Positions 16,559 through 25,622 of a stretch of DNA of 36,288 nucleotides are shown here, piece after piece (positions within the stretch are counted from its first letter, which is position 1; the number at the start of each line of letters is the position of its first letter). The notes under the pieces were generated by a model. It saw only the letters and a list, made by a program, of their open reading frames with translations. It did no database searches and was not told where the DNA came from. The stretch lies in assembly GCA_947476215.1 (NCBI GenBank), contig CANJQI010000038.1, forward strand, positions 1-36,288, in the 5' to 3' direction. The DNA comes from Betaproteobacteria bacterium. GTDB lineage: Bacteria; Pseudomonadota; Gammaproteobacteria; Burkholderiales; SG8-41. Both the position numbers and the translations under genes were made by a program.

Positions 16559-17320
16559 TTACGCCGTGCCCGCCGTTTCCCGCTTGTATTCTTCGAGCAA
16601 ACCGTGCTCTTCTTCCGTCAATTTTCGCTGCCGCATCAAATCCGGCCGCCGCTTCCAAGTCCGGCCCAACGCCTGCTTAAGCCGCCAACGCCCGATCTCC
16701 GCGTGGTTGCCCGACATCAACACCGCCGGCACCACTTGCCCCTCATACAGCTCGGGCCGCGTGTAGTGCGGACAATCGAGCAATCCGTCGTAAAAAGAAT
16801 CCTGGCTTGCCGACTCCGCGTCACCCAGCACGCCCGGCAACTGCCTCACAATACAGTCTATCAACACCATGGCCGCCAGTTCACCGCCGGAGAGCACGTA
16901 ATCGCCGATGGATATTTCCTCATCGACATCGCGCGCCACGACGCGCTCGTCTATGCCCTCATAACGTCCAGCCAGCAAAACTATTCCCTGCTCGCCCACC
17001 AAGTCCATGACGAGGGCGTGATTCAGCAACTTCCCCTGCGGCGTCAGGTGTATTACACGCGGCTTCTTCACCCCGGCGCTTTTCTGCCGCTGCTTTGCCG
17101 CCGCCAGCGCCTTGCCCAGCGGGTCGGGCATCATCACCATGCCGGGCCCGCCGCCGTAAGGCCGGTCGTCCACGGTGCGATGGGCGTTCTGCGCGAAATC
17201 GCGCGGATTCCAAGCGACCAGCTGGTACAGCCCTTTTTCCCGCGCCCTGCCGATAACGCCCGCTTCAGCTACAGCGTCGAACATCGGCGGAAAAATCGTT
17301 ACCACATCAAACTGCAACAC
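16559..17320 (-). CDS. trmD: tRNA (guanine-N1)-methyltransferase TrmD
   Basis: A 253-residue SPOUT methyltransferase that makes m1G37 in tRNAs, preventing +1 frameshifts. Visible are [12 protein letters not shown], the [13 protein letters not shown] loop, the trefoil-knot SAM site [12 protein letters not shown] and [18 protein letters not shown], and the C-terminal domain ending in the [17 protein letters not shown] helix. The start is taken as GTG 17320, 5 nt after AGGAG; a GTG at 17326 overlaps that site and would add two residues. It begins 8 bp after rimM, so the two are tightly coupled. Confidence 0.96.
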   Translation of the reverse strand: MLQFDVVTIFPPMFDAVAEAGVIGRAREKGLYQLVAWNPRDFAQNAHRTVDDRPYGGGPGMVMMPDPLGKALAAAKQRQKSAGVKKPRVIHLTPQGKLLNHALVMDLVGEQGIVLLAGRYEGIDERVVARDVDEEISIGDYVLSGGELAAMVLIDCIVRQLPGVLGDAESASQDSFYDGLLDCPHYTRPELYEGQVVPAVLMSGNHAEIGRWRLKQALGRTWKRRPDLMRQRKLTEEEHGLLEEYKRETAGTA

Positions 17321-17328
17321 GGACACTC

Positions 17329-17856
17329 CTAGTAATCCCTGCCCCAGTCCACGCTGATCTCGCCTCGGGCCAGATCAACCCGCCGGATCGCGTCGGCAGT
17401 AAACGGTATCAGTGTTTCACCCACCTGCGTACTGCCATTCTCAACCACCAGCACATCGTTTGCGCCGGTCTGCAGTATCCGCACCACGCGCCCGAATTCA
17501 TGCTGCTCTGCATTCACTACTTTCAGGCCGATCAAATCAGCCCAGTAGTATTCGTGCTCTCCGGCAACCGGCAACTGTTCGCGCGGTACCGCAACTTCCA
17601 AACCCTTCAGCGCCAGCGCACCATCGCGTTCGACGATACCTTCCAGGTGCGCGACCAGCAAACCGCTATGAACCTTGGCGCCGACAACCCGCATTTCACG
17701 CCAGTCGTTATCGTGCCCCAACCACCACACCGGGTAGTCCAGCAGACTGTCGATCTCAGCGGTCAGGGCATAAACCTTGATCCAACCCTTGACGCCAAAC
17801 GAGGCGGTCACCCGCCCCATCACTACCAGTTTTTCAGGCAGCTTTCTTTTCGCCAA
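17329..17856 (-). CDS. rimM: Ribosome maturation factor RimM
   Basis: A 175-residue RimM that helps 30S head assembly by binding uS19. The N-terminal barrel has [18 protein letters not shown], and the C-terminal PRC barrel has [13 protein letters not shown] and [19 protein letters not shown]. The start is uncertain: TTG 17856 overlaps rpsP by 23 bp, while GTG 17823 or ATG 17820 would sit just before the conserved GRV and give a shorter protein. Second gene of the operon. Confidence 0.93.
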   Translation of the reverse strand: MAKRKLPEKLVVMGRVTASFGVKGWIKVYALTAEIDSLLDYPVWWLGHDNDWREMRVVGAKVHSGLLVAHLEGIVERDGALALKGLEVAVPREQLPVAGEHEYYWADLIGLKVVNAEQHEFGRVVRILQTGANDVLVVENGSTQVGETLIPFTADAIRRVDLARGEISVDWGRDY

Positions 17857-18088
17857 ACTGCTTGACCAGCCGCCTTGCGGTGTCGCTGAGTTGGGCGCCC
17901 TTGCCTTGCCAGTACGTCAGGCGCTCATTCTGGACACGAAATTTCTCCGGTCCTTCCGGCGCCTGCGGGTTGTAGAAACCGATGCGTTCGATAAAGCGAC
18001 CGTCGCGCGCGCGCTTCGAATCCGCCACCACCAAATTAAAAAACGGACGCTTTTTGGCGCCGCCCCGTGCAAGCCTGATCACAACCAT
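17834..18088 (-). CDS. rpsP: Small ribosomal subunit protein bS16
   Basis: An 84-residue S16: [20 protein letters not shown], then [19 protein letters not shown] and the C-terminal [23 protein letters not shown] 18088 is chosen by family start; the upstream open frame is not S16-like. It opens the rpsP-rimM-trmD-rplS operon, whose promoter should lie in 18089-18232. Confidence 0.97.
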   Translation of the reverse strand: MVVIRLARGGAKKRPFFNLVVADSKRARDGRFIERIGFYNPQAPEGPEKFRVQNERLTYWQGKGAQLSDTARRLVKQFGEKKAA

Positions 18089-18232
18089 GGTAATTACGAC
18101 CCCGAAAATGCGGAAAGGGCGTGAGTTTACGCTGATTTTTGCACATAACGCAAGCTGTAAACTTCCGAAAACCATAAGCATGCAGCTCAACGTGATCGCC
18201 CGAGGTCACGCCAATTGTGACAACTAGCGTCT

Positions 18233-18652
18233 TTACGACTGAAACGGATTGAGCAGCCTGGCACCGGTACCCGCGAAATACTTCTCATTGCGGGTCACCA
18301 AAGTCAGATCATGAATGAGCGCGATTGCCGCAAGCTGCTTGTCCAGCGCATTTTCCGGACGGGGCACGCGCAAACGCCCCCATACTTGTGCGGCAGTGTC
18401 ATCCAGCGGCAGGATGTATTCGTGGTATTCAGTCAGAATCTGCGTCAGCCAGGCATCCAGACGTTCGGCTCGCGAGACGTCGCCCCGGTGTCGAATCAAT
18501 TCAACGCCCCGCCTGAGTTCGCCAACCGTAACGACAGACAAATACAACGCCGTATTGTCAATGGCGGCTTGTCGGAAAAAATTCGCGACCCCCACGTCTG
18601 CTTTACTTCGCTTCCGGAGTTCGCTAATCACATCGGTATCAATCAAATACAA
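18233..18652 (-). CDS. FitB/VapC-like PIN-domain toxin
   Basis: A 139-residue PIN ribonuclease close to the FitB subgroup. Active-site residues are D5 in YLIDTDVISELRK, E45 in VTVGELRRG, D104 in ALDKQLAAIA and N122 in LVTRNEKYF, the N being usual in FitB. It starts with TTG at 18652, inside the end of the antitoxin gene (14-bp overlap), so expression depends on antitoxin translation. FitB is a toxin-like partner of FitA in Neisseria; the RNA target here is unknown. Confidence 0.9.
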   Translation of the reverse strand: MYLIDTDVISELRKRSKADVGVANFFRQAAIDNTALYLSVVTVGELRRGVELIRHRGDVSRAERLDAWLTQILTEYHEYILPLDDTAAQVWGRLRVPRPENALDKQLAAIALIHDLTLVTRNEKYFAGTGARLLNPFQS

Positions 18653-18875
18653 CCGGCGCCTCGTTGGTGTCTTTCATTCGTTCGAATTCAACGTCTTGGC
18701 CAACATCAGGCATGTCGGCGAGCACCTCCGCGAAGCTGCGCTTCTTGGGACGACGCAAAGAGGTGGCCAGAATCTCCCGGTGCTCAGCCTCGGCACTGCG
18801 GCCATGGAGCGCAGCGCGCTCTCGCAGCGCCTGGACTAGTGCTTCGTCAATACCACGTACCAGTAGATTTGCCAT
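18639..18875 (-). CDS. FitA-like ribbon-helix-helix antitoxin
   Basis: A 78-residue antitoxin. MANLLVRGIDEALVQALRER followed by HGRSAEAEHREIL is the ribbon-helix-helix of the FitA/VapB group, with the typical 'S.EAE.R.IL' second helix. The C-terminal part (FAEVLADMPDVGQDVEFER) should bind the toxin groove. A GGAAG stretch precedes ATG 18875. It likely represses its own operon by binding the inverted repeat at 18889-18933. Confidence 0.88.
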   Translation of the reverse strand: MANLLVRGIDEALVQALRERAALHGRSAEAEHREILATSLRRPKKRSFAEVLADMPDVGQDVEFERMKDTNEAPVVFD

Positions 18876-18888
18876 CGTTTTGCTTTAC

Positions 18889-18933
18889 TTCCGTCACCAG
18901 AATGCTATCAATGCTATCATTCTGGTGACGGAA
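18889..18933. promoter_or_regulatory. FitA-type operator: 15-bp inverted repeat around a 9-bp tandem repeat
   Basis: TTCCGTCACCAGAAT (18889-18903) is mirrored exactly by ATTCTGGTGACGGAA (18919-18933). Across the centre lies ATGCTATCA twice in tandem (18902-18910, 18911-18919). From memory, TGCTATCA is also the half-site of the Neisseria fitAB operator. It starts 14 bp upstream of the antitoxin ATG. Confidence 0.75.
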
Positions 18934-19024
18934 ACGCAATCGCACCCAAGACTTCCAATTTGGCACGGCTGGTGCGATAGGTCGCAAGCGCAGGGTTACC
19001 CATGGATGAGCGACGCGGCTGCAT

Positions 19025-19598
19025 TCATGCGCCTCCACGATTGCTTGCAATCCCGGCGATCGCCTCTATGTCCGACACCTTGAACGATTCGAGCGCGCTA
19101 TTGACCTCGTTGACAAACGCGTCACAATCGACAGCCTCGTCCCATCGTTTGGGAATTTGAATCTTGATTTTCTTCAGCGCGACCGATCCCGATTCCCAAC
19201 CAGGGAATTCTGCTGACCTGCTGGTTCCCTGTACCCCCAGTATGCGCACCACCTCATCTTCGGCTCGGCAGCCCCCGTGTATGCGCAGTTTCGAGGCGAC
19301 CGTAATCCATCGTTTGAAAAAGACTGACCGAACTCAGAAGCGGGTCATCGGGATGAACCTCCAGATATTGTCGTAAAAGCCGCTGCCGGTCCCCACGCCA
19401 TGCTTTCAGGACCTTAGCGAGGGAGTTGAGATCGGCCACCGAGATATCCGACGGTTGCGGTAAAACGGCAAGAGCATATGCGTGGGCGACTTCCACGTCT
19501 CTCAAGAAAGCCGCCAGCAGATTACCGTCGCCGGTATTGGAATAAACGAAATCGAGATCGGTCAGAAACGCGGCCGAAAATCGAGGCTGCATGACCAT
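19025..19598 (-). pseudogene. Possible remnant of a PD-(D/E)XK nuclease-type gene
   Basis: Two short frames follow one another with a 1-bp gap: 19598-19254 (114 residues, MVMQPRFSAAFLTDLDFVY...) and 19252-19025 (75 residues, MVRILGVQGTSRSAEF...). The first ends SLFQTMDYGRLETAHTRGLP. That resembles the E-x-x-HTR-x-L-A-x-L-L-D-P entry of PD-(D/E)XK nuclease-like defence proteins, and it breaks off exactly where the family should go on. The second has IKIQIPKRWDEAVDCDAFVN, which could be the C-terminal end. An internal deletion with frameshift would explain both, but two real small genes cannot be ruled out. Confidence 0.4.
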
Positions 19599-19664
19599 AA
19601 TAGCGGTTTCAATATCTTTGCTAAGCGAGAGAGCCTGGAGTTTTTTCAGGCGCGAGCGTCAACA

Positions 19665-21014
19665 CTACCGCATCCCGGGCATCATCCCTTTCATGGAGCG
19701 CATCATCTTCGCCATGCCGCCCTTGGCCATCATCTTCATCATTTTCCTGGCCTGCTCAAACTGGGCCAACAAGCGATTGACCTCCTGCACGCTGACGCCC
19801 GCCCCGGTGGCTATACGGCGCTTGCGGGAAGCCTTGAGCAATTCGGGCTTGGTTCGCTCCTGCGGCGTCATCGAGTTGATGATGCCCTCGATACGACGCA
19901 TTTGTTTGTCGTCCATCTGCGCGTTACCGGCAACCTGTGCAAGCTGGCCGGGCAACTTGTCAAGCATGGCCGCAACACCGCCCATTTTCTTCATCTGTCC
20001 GATCTGCTGCTTGAAATCCTCCAGATCGAAACCCTTGCCGGATTTGATTTTTTTCGCGAATTTTTCCGCTTCACCGCGGTCCACCGTGCGCTGGGCATCC
20101 TCGATCAACGTCAGCACGTCTCCCATACCGAGGATGCGGGAGGCCATACGTTCCGGATGAAAAGCCTCAAGGCCGGTCAGCTTTTCACCGACACCAACGA
20201 ACTTGATCGGTTTCCCGGTCACGTGACGTACCGACAGCGCCGCGCCACCACGCGCGTCCCCGTCCAGCTTGGTCAGCACCACGCCGGTCAACGGCAATGC
20301 GTCCGCAAATGCCTTGGCGACATTGACCGCATCCTGGCCCTGCATCGAATCAACGACAAATAGCGTTTCTATGGGTTTAAGCGCGGCATGCAGTCCCTGA
20401 ATCTCCGCCATCATCTCGGTGTCGATTGCGAGCCGTCCCGCGGTGTCCACTATCAACACGTCGTGATAGTGCTTGCGCGCGTAATCCAGCGCGGCGAGCG
20501 CAATGTCCGCCGGCTTCTGGCCGGCATCGGACGGAAAAAAATCAACCGAGACCTGCGCGGCCAGTGTTTTCAGCTGTTCGATGGCAGCAGGACGGTAGAC
20601 GTCGCAGCTCGCCAACAGCACTTTCTTTTTCATCTGCTCGCGCAGCATTTTGGCGAGCTTGCCGGTGGTGGTGGTCTTGCCCGACCCCTGCAGACCGGCC
20701 ATGAGCACCACGGCCGGCGGCGTAGTCGCAAGATTGAGACCGACGCCGGTGTCGCCCATCAAGGCGATTAACTCGCGATGCACCACGCCTACGAGTGCCT
20801 GTCCGGGCGCGAGACTGCCGACAACTTCCTGCCCGAGCGCGCATTCGCGCACACGCGCGACGAAATCCCGGACTACTGGCAAGGCAACGTCGGCCTCCAG
20901 CAAAGCCATGCGCACCTCGCGCATGGCATCCTGAATATTCGCGTCCGTCAGCCTTGCTTCACCGCGCAAGGTCTTGATAACCTGCGAAAGCCGGCCGGTA
21001 AGATTTTCAAACAT
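19665..21014 (-). CDS. ffh: Signal recognition particle GTPase Ffh
   Basis: A complete 449-residue SRP54. The N domain is followed by the G domain with GLQGSGKT (107-114), DTAGR (190-194) and TKLD (248-251). The M domain carries the 4.5S RNA-binding region (RRIEGIINSMTPQER) and a methionine-rich C-terminus (RKMMKMMAKGGMAKMM). With 4.5S RNA it directs membrane proteins to FtsY and SecYEG. Divergent from the ccsA-like gene, with a shared promoter region of about 56 bp, the usual arrangement in Betaproteobacteria. Confidence 0.97.
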   Translation of the reverse strand: MFENLTGRLSQVIKTLRGEARLTDANIQDAMREVRMALLEADVALPVVRDFVARVRECALGQEVVGSLAPGQALVGVVHRELIALMGDTGVGLNLATTPPAVVLMAGLQGSGKTTTTGKLAKMLREQMKKKVLLASCDVYRPAAIEQLKTLAAQVSVDFFPSDAGQKPADIALAALDYARKHYHDVLIVDTAGRLAIDTEMMAEIQGLHAALKPIETLFVVDSMQGQDAVNVAKAFADALPLTGVVLTKLDGDARGGAALSVRHVTGKPIKFVGVGEKLTGLEAFHPERMASRILGMGDVLTLIEDAQRTVDRGEAEKFAKKIKSGKGFDLEDFKQQIGQMKKMGGVAAMLDKLPGQLAQVAGNAQMDDKQMRRIEGIINSMTPQERTKPELLKASRKRRIATGAGVSVQEVNRLLAQFEQARKMMKMMAKGGMAKMMRSMKGMMPGMR

Positions 21015-21070
21015 AGTGACCCCGAATTTTTTCCTGGTGTAGACTTGTTGCGTCTGTGCTCAGGCCATTT

Positions 21071-21907
21071 ATGCCCGACCTCGTATTCTATCTGATCACC
21101 TCTCTGATGTACGCGGGCCTGGCCGCGTATTTCTGGCGTGCGCACTGGCGTGTCTCATCGCCTGCGCCGTCCTCGCACGAGCGCACTCGGACGATCCAAC
21201 ACGCGGCCGTGCTACTGCCGTTGATCCTGCATGCGGGGCTGCTGTATAAATCGATATTTGCCGGCGACGGCATGCACCTAGGCGTCGGCAATGTAATTTC
21301 CACCATAGTCTGGCTGACGGTGTTGATATATTGGCTCGGCAACATCTACTACAACTACAACGTCGAAGGCCTGCAGGCGATGATGCTGCCCGTTGCAGCG
21401 TTGTGCGCCGCATTACCGATGATCGTTCCGGCATCCCGCGCTTTGCCCAATACTGAACTTGCCGCATTCAAGCTGCACCTCTTGATCTCCATGCTGGCCT
21501 ACAGCTTTTTCACGATTGCTTCGCTGCACGTGCTGTTGATGGCGCTGCTCGAGCGCCGCCTGCACGGTGGCATCTTGCCGTCCGCACTGCAAAAACTGCC
21601 ACCATTGCTTACCCTGGAAACGTTGCTGTTCCGTATCATCACCGCCGGATTTGTGTTGCTAACGCTGACACTGGTTACCGGCATCATGTTTTCCGAGGAA
21701 TTATTCGGAAAAGCAATGCGTTTCAATCATAAGACGCTGTTCGGGATACTTTCGTGGCTGATATTCGCGGCGCTGCTGGGCGGCAGGCAACTGTACGGCT
21801 GGCGCGGGCGCATTGCGGTGCGCTGGACGCTGACTGGATTCCTGATGCTGGTCCTTGCTTATATCGGCAGCAAGTTCGTGCTCGAAGTGATCCTGGGCAG
21901 GGCTTAG
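21071..21907 (+). CDS. Cytochrome c assembly protein (CcsA/YpjD type)
   Basis: A 278-residue inner-membrane protein with about eight hydrophobic helices: MPDLVFYLITSLMYAGLAAY, VISTIVWLTVLIYWLG, HLLISMLAYSFFTIASLHVL and, near the end, FNHKTLFGILSWLIFAALLG. The conserved histidines and the order of helices fit the CcsA/CcmC-like heme-handling family; YpjD next to ffh is its usual form in proteobacteria. ATG 21071 follows AGG; a GTG at 21056 is in frame. Its exact role beside ffh is not established. Confidence 0.88.
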   Translation: MPDLVFYLITSLMYAGLAAYFWRAHWRVSSPAPSSHERTRTIQHAAVLLPLILHAGLLYKSIFAGDGMHLGVGNVISTIVWLTVLIYWLGNIYYNYNVEGLQAMMLPVAALCAALPMIVPASRALPNTELAAFKLHLLISMLAYSFFTIASLHVLLMALLERRLHGGILPSALQKLPPLLTLETLLFRIITAGFVLLTLTLVTGIMFSEELFGKAMRFNHKTLFGILSWLIFAALLGGRQLYGWRGRIAVRWTLTGFLMLVLAYIGSKFVLEVILGRA

Positions 21908-21992
21908 CAGGAGTGAGGGGTGAAGGGTGATGGGCGAGCGGAACGGGAAATGTGATTTTGAGTGCTCGATCTCCGATCCTCAATCCTAGATC

Positions 21993-23297
21993 ATGGACCC
22001 TAACAACATGGACGACATATCGCTAACCACGCAGTTCATCGCGCTGGCCATCCTGCTGCTGATCTCCGGCTTCTTCTCGATTGCCGAAACCAGCATGATG
22101 GCGTTGAACCGCTACCGACTCAAGGCACTGGTGCGCATGGGCAACCATGGCGCGACCATTGCAGCGGATCTTCTGGCGCACACCGACCGCTTGCTGGGCG
22201 TCATACTACTCGGTAACAACTTGGTCAACGCCGCGACCGCGGTGTTGGCAAGCATCATCAGCGTGCGCCTGTTCGGTGAAAGCGAAGTGACGCTTGCACT
22301 AGGCACGCTGGCCGTGACTTTTCTGATACTGGTGTTCTCCGAAATCACGCCCAAGGTCATAGGCGCCAGCTATGCGGAAAAAATAGCCTTGCCCGTCGCA
22401 TACGTGCTCAAACCTATGCTCAAGGTGCTTTACCCCATTGTGTGGTTTATCAATCTTTTCGTGCAGGCGCTGCTGCGTGTGATCCGGCTCAAATCCGTAA
22501 CGTCGGAAACCAAGTTGACGCCCGAAGAATTGCGCACTCTGGTGCTGGAATCGGGAAACTACATTCCCAAGAAACACCAGAGCATATTGCTCAATCTGTT
22601 CGACCTGGAAAATATCACCGTCGATGACGTGATGACGCCGCGCCATCAGATTGAGGCCCTCGACATCGGTGCGCCGCCCGAGGCCCTTCGCAAACAAATC
22701 GCGACCGCCTATCACCGCCGCCTGCCGGTATTTCAGGACCAGCCCGATAACATTATCGGAATAGTAACCGTGCGCAAGCTGCTGATCATGAGCCAGAATG
22801 AACGCCTGACTGCGGATCATCTGCGCGCAGCCATGCGCGCACCGTATTTCGTGCCCTCCGGCACGCCGCTATTCACGCAGCTGCAGCAGTTTCAGGATCA
22901 GCAAGACCGCCTGTGCATGGTGGTCGACGAATATGGCGAACTGATGGGCATGCTCACCGTGGAAGATATCGTTGAAGAGCTGATCGGTGAGTTCGCAACC
23001 CATTCGCCCCTGGCGCCGGGGCGTTTTCAGGCGCAGGACGATGGTGGCTATATCGTGGAAGGAACCAGCCCGCTGCGCGCGCTGAATCGCAAACTGGGAT
23101 ATCGGTTCCCCCTGGACGGGCCGCGCACGATCAACGGGCTCATCCTTGACCACTTGCAGGACATACCCGAACCCGGCGTAGGGGTGGCAATCGAGGGTCA
23201 GCGGATGGAAATTCTGCAAACGCAGGACCGCATGGTCAAGGCGGTCCGGCTGGCGGCTCCGGACCAGACGGGCCACACGCGGGAAAATGAGGATTAG
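21993..23297 (+). CDS. CNNM/CBS/CorC_HlyC transporter-like protein
   Basis: A 434-residue membrane protein in three parts. The CNNM (DUF21) domain covers residues about 10-190 (LLISGFFSIAETSMMALNRY, LGNNLVNAATAVLAS). A CBS pair covers about 210-335 (VDDVMTPRHQIEALDI, RLCMVVDEYGELMGMLTVED). The C-terminal CorC_HlyC domain has DDGGYIVEGTSPLRALNRKL. Relatives are linked to Mg2+/Co2+ efflux or sodium-dependent Mg2+ export. The 85-bp gap before it contains G-rich 'gtgaggggtgaaggg' filler and no good ribosome site. Confidence 0.92.
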   Translation: MDPNNMDDISLTTQFIALAILLLISGFFSIAETSMMALNRYRLKALVRMGNHGATIAADLLAHTDRLLGVILLGNNLVNAATAVLASIISVRLFGESEVTLALGTLAVTFLILVFSEITPKVIGASYAEKIALPVAYVLKPMLKVLYPIVWFINLFVQALLRVIRLKSVTSETKLTPEELRTLVLESGNYIPKKHQSILLNLFDLENITVDDVMTPRHQIEALDIGAPPEALRKQIATAYHRRLPVFQDQPDNIIGIVTVRKLLIMSQNERLTADHLRAAMRAPYFVPSGTPLFTQLQQFQDQQDRLCMVVDEYGELMGMLTVEDIVEELIGEFATHSPLAPGRFQAQDDGGYIVEGTSPLRALNRKLGYRFPLDGPRTINGLILDHLQDIPEPGVGVAIEGQRMEILQTQDRMVKAVRLAAPDQTGHTRENED

Positions 23298-23386
23298 TCG
23301 GCTTTACAAAGCTGCCGCGCAAGTGCATTATTGGCAGAGGTTTGCATCCTATCTATTTGGTTAGATTGGATTTTGAAGGGGGGTTG

Positions 23387-24610
23387 ATGGCTACAGCGGC
23401 CGCGGGCAAGAAGGACGTCAAGGAATTTTCCTATTCCTGGATAGGTACCGACAAAGCCGGCAAGACCATGCGCGGCGAAATGAAGGCGGGCGGCGAAGCT
23501 TTTGTCAACGCAACATTGCGCCGGCAGGGCATCAAGGTCGTCAAGGTCAAGAAAAACTCGATGCGGGGCGGCAGTGCCATCTCCGAAAAAGATATCACGC
23601 TCTTTACGCGCCAGCTTGCAACCATGATGAAAGCGGGTGTGCCGTTGTTGCAGTCATTCGACATCGTCGGCAAAGGCCATCACAATCCGAGGGTCCAGCA
23701 ACTCCTGATGGACATCAAGACCGAGGTTGAATCTGGATCGGCATTAAAGCAGGCATTCGAAAAGCACCCGCTCTATTTTGATGCGTTGTTCTGCAACCTG
23801 GTCGGTGCAGGCGAAGCAGCCGGTATTCTTGACAGCCTGCTCGAACGTCTCGCGATATACAAGGAAAAAACGCTGGCGATCAAGAGCAAAATCAAGTCCG
23901 CGCTGTTCTACCCGATTGCCATCATCGCGGTTGCCTTCATCATCACCGCCGTGATCATGATATTCGTGATTCCCGCGTTCAAACAGGTGTTTGCAAGTTT
24001 CGGCGCGGATCTTCCCGGACCGACGTTGGTCGTCATGGCCATCTCGGATTTCTTCGTTAAGTTCTGGTATCTGATCTTCGGCGTCGTTATCGGCGGCGTT
24101 TGGGGATTCATGTACGCGTGGAAACGTTCGAAACCGGTTCAGATCATCATGAACCGCATCATGTTGCGCATGCCGATTTTCGGCGACCTGGTGCGCAAAG
24201 CCACAATCGCACGCTGGACGCGAACGTTGTCGACCATGTTCGCCGCCGGTGTGCCGCTGGTCGAATCGCTCGATTCCGTGGCCGGCGCGGCGGGCAATCA
24301 TGAGTACTGGGTTGCCACCAAGAAAATACAGTCCGAGGTTTCAACCGGCTCCAGTCTGGTGGTAGCCATGCAGAATGTCGAGGTCTTCCCGAATATGGTG
24401 CTGCAGATGGTGGCTATCGGCGAGGAAGCCGGCTCGCTGGACGGCATGTTGTCCAAGGTTGCCGATTTCTTCGAGGCCGAAGTGGACGATGCGGTCGAAG
24501 CGCTTTCCAGTTTGATGGAGCCGGTCATCATGGTGGTGCTGGGCACGTTGATCGGCGGCATGGTGGTAGCGATGTATTTGCCGATATTCAAGATGGGCTC
24601 GGCGGTCTGA
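23387..24610 (+). CDS. pilC: Type IV pilus inner-membrane platform protein PilC
   Basis: A 407-residue GspF/PilC protein. The N-terminal FSYSWIGTDKAGKTMRGEMK precedes two T2SSF domains (about residues 70-195 and 275-395). Each has the L-x-Q-L-A-T-M-M-K-A-G-V-P-L or W-T-R-T-L-S-T-M-F-A-A-G-V-P-L hallmark and E-A-G repeats (VGAGEAAGILDSLL, IGEEAGSLDGML). Transmembrane helices near 170-190, 220-240 and 375-400. The start at 23387 follows AAGGGGGG; the frame is open upstream. It anchors the assembly motor; the motor gene pilB, usually just before it, is missing here. Confidence 0.94.
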   Translation: MATAAAGKKDVKEFSYSWIGTDKAGKTMRGEMKAGGEAFVNATLRRQGIKVVKVKKNSMRGGSAISEKDITLFTRQLATMMKAGVPLLQSFDIVGKGHHNPRVQQLLMDIKTEVESGSALKQAFEKHPLYFDALFCNLVGAGEAAGILDSLLERLAIYKEKTLAIKSKIKSALFYPIAIIAVAFIITAVIMIFVIPAFKQVFASFGADLPGPTLVVMAISDFFVKFWYLIFGVVIGGVWGFMYAWKRSKPVQIIMNRIMLRMPIFGDLVRKATIARWTRTLSTMFAAGVPLVESLDSVAGAAGNHEYWVATKKIQSEVSTGSSLVVAMQNVEVFPNMVLQMVAIGEEAGSLDGMLSKVADFFEAEVDDAVEALSSLMEPVIMVVLGTLIGGMVVAMYLPIFKMGSAV

Positions 24611-24640
24611 TGCAACTCGCAGAGCATGCGAGTACGCAAG

Positions 24641-24666
24641 AAATGAAACGCGCAAGCGTTTCATTT
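24641..24666 (+). terminator. Hairpin downstream of pilC
   Basis: AAATGAAACGC (24641-24651), loop GCAA and GCGTTTCATTT (24656-24666) form a perfect 11-bp stem followed by TGTT. It lies 31 bp after pilC and could end or attenuate transcription before pilD. Confidence 0.65.
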
Positions 24667-24757
24667 TGTTACGTAACCAAGGAAGCATGGAGTTAAGCGC
24701 GCGGCGTGATCCCGCGCCCGGAATCGCCGCCGTCCTTTCTTCCTGCCACGAATTCTG

Positions 24758-25618
24758 ATGGCGCTGTTTCAGGCTTTTCATGCCTACCCGCTGCTGTTCG
24801 TAGCCGCCATCGTGATGCTGTCGCTGGCCATCGGCAGCTTCCTCAATGTCGTAATCCATCGCATGCCCAAGGTTCTGGAACGGCAATGGCGCGACGAACT
24901 TGCCGAAATAAACGGCCAGACGCCCGCGCCGGCCACCCCCTACAATCTGGTGGTGCCGCGCTCGCAATGTCCGGCGTGCGGCCACCAAATAAGCGCCCTT
25001 GAGAATATCCCGATAGTAAGCTATCTGGCGCTGGGCGGTAAATGCTCTGCGTGCAAAGCAAAGATTTCGCCGCGTTATCCCATGGTCGAACTGTTGACCG
25101 GCGCGCTGTCCGGATACATAGCCTGGCGTTACGGATTTACTGTCTTAACCGCAGCCGCACTCGCGTTCGCATGGGCCATGATTGCGCTCGCGTTTATTGA
25201 TCTTGACACGTTCTACCTTCCCGACGACATCACGCTGCCCCTGTTGTGGGCTGGATTGCTGGTCAATATAGCCGGCTTGATCGTAGACCTGCAGTCGGCG
25301 GTGATCGGCGCCATCGCGGGTTATCTGGCGCTGTGGGTGGTGTTCTGGGCCTATAAATTCGCGACCGGCAAGGAGGGCATGGGTTACGGTGACTTCAAGC
25401 TGCTTGCGGCCATCGGCGCCTGGCTGGGCTGGAAAATGCTGCCGGTGGTCATCCTGCTATCGTCTTTTGTCGGTGCCGCTGTCGGTATCTCATTGATACT
25501 TTTTGCACGCCACGGACGCAGTGTCCCTATCCCATTCGGACCCTATCTGGTTCTGGGCGGACTCACGGCCATGTTCTGGGGCGATGACATTGTCAGATAT
25601 TACCTCCAGTCCTTGTAA
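24758..25618 (+). CDS. pilD: Prepilin peptidase/N-methyltransferase PilD
   Basis: A 286-residue aspartic prepilin peptidase. The N-terminal SFLNVVIHRMPKVLERQW and two zinc cysteine pairs (C71/C74 in CPACG, C96/C99 in CSAC) mark the methylase domain. The protease aspartates are in FIDLDTFYLPDDITLP (D148/D150) and D212 in GMGYGDFK. About seven further membrane helices. It cleaves and N-methylates type IV prepilins and related type II secretion pseudopilins. Four bp separate it from coaE. Confidence 0.95.
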   Translation: MALFQAFHAYPLLFVAAIVMLSLAIGSFLNVVIHRMPKVLERQWRDELAEINGQTPAPATPYNLVVPRSQCPACGHQISALENIPIVSYLALGGKCSACKAKISPRYPMVELLTGALSGYIAWRYGFTVLTAAALAFAWAMIALAFIDLDTFYLPDDITLPLLWAGLLVNIAGLIVDLQSAVIGAIAGYLALWVVFWAYKFATGKEGMGYGDFKLLAAIGAWLGWKMLPVVILLSSFVGAAVGISLILFARHGRSVPIPFGPYLVLGGLTAMFWGDDIVRYYLQSL

Positions 25619-25622
25619 CACC

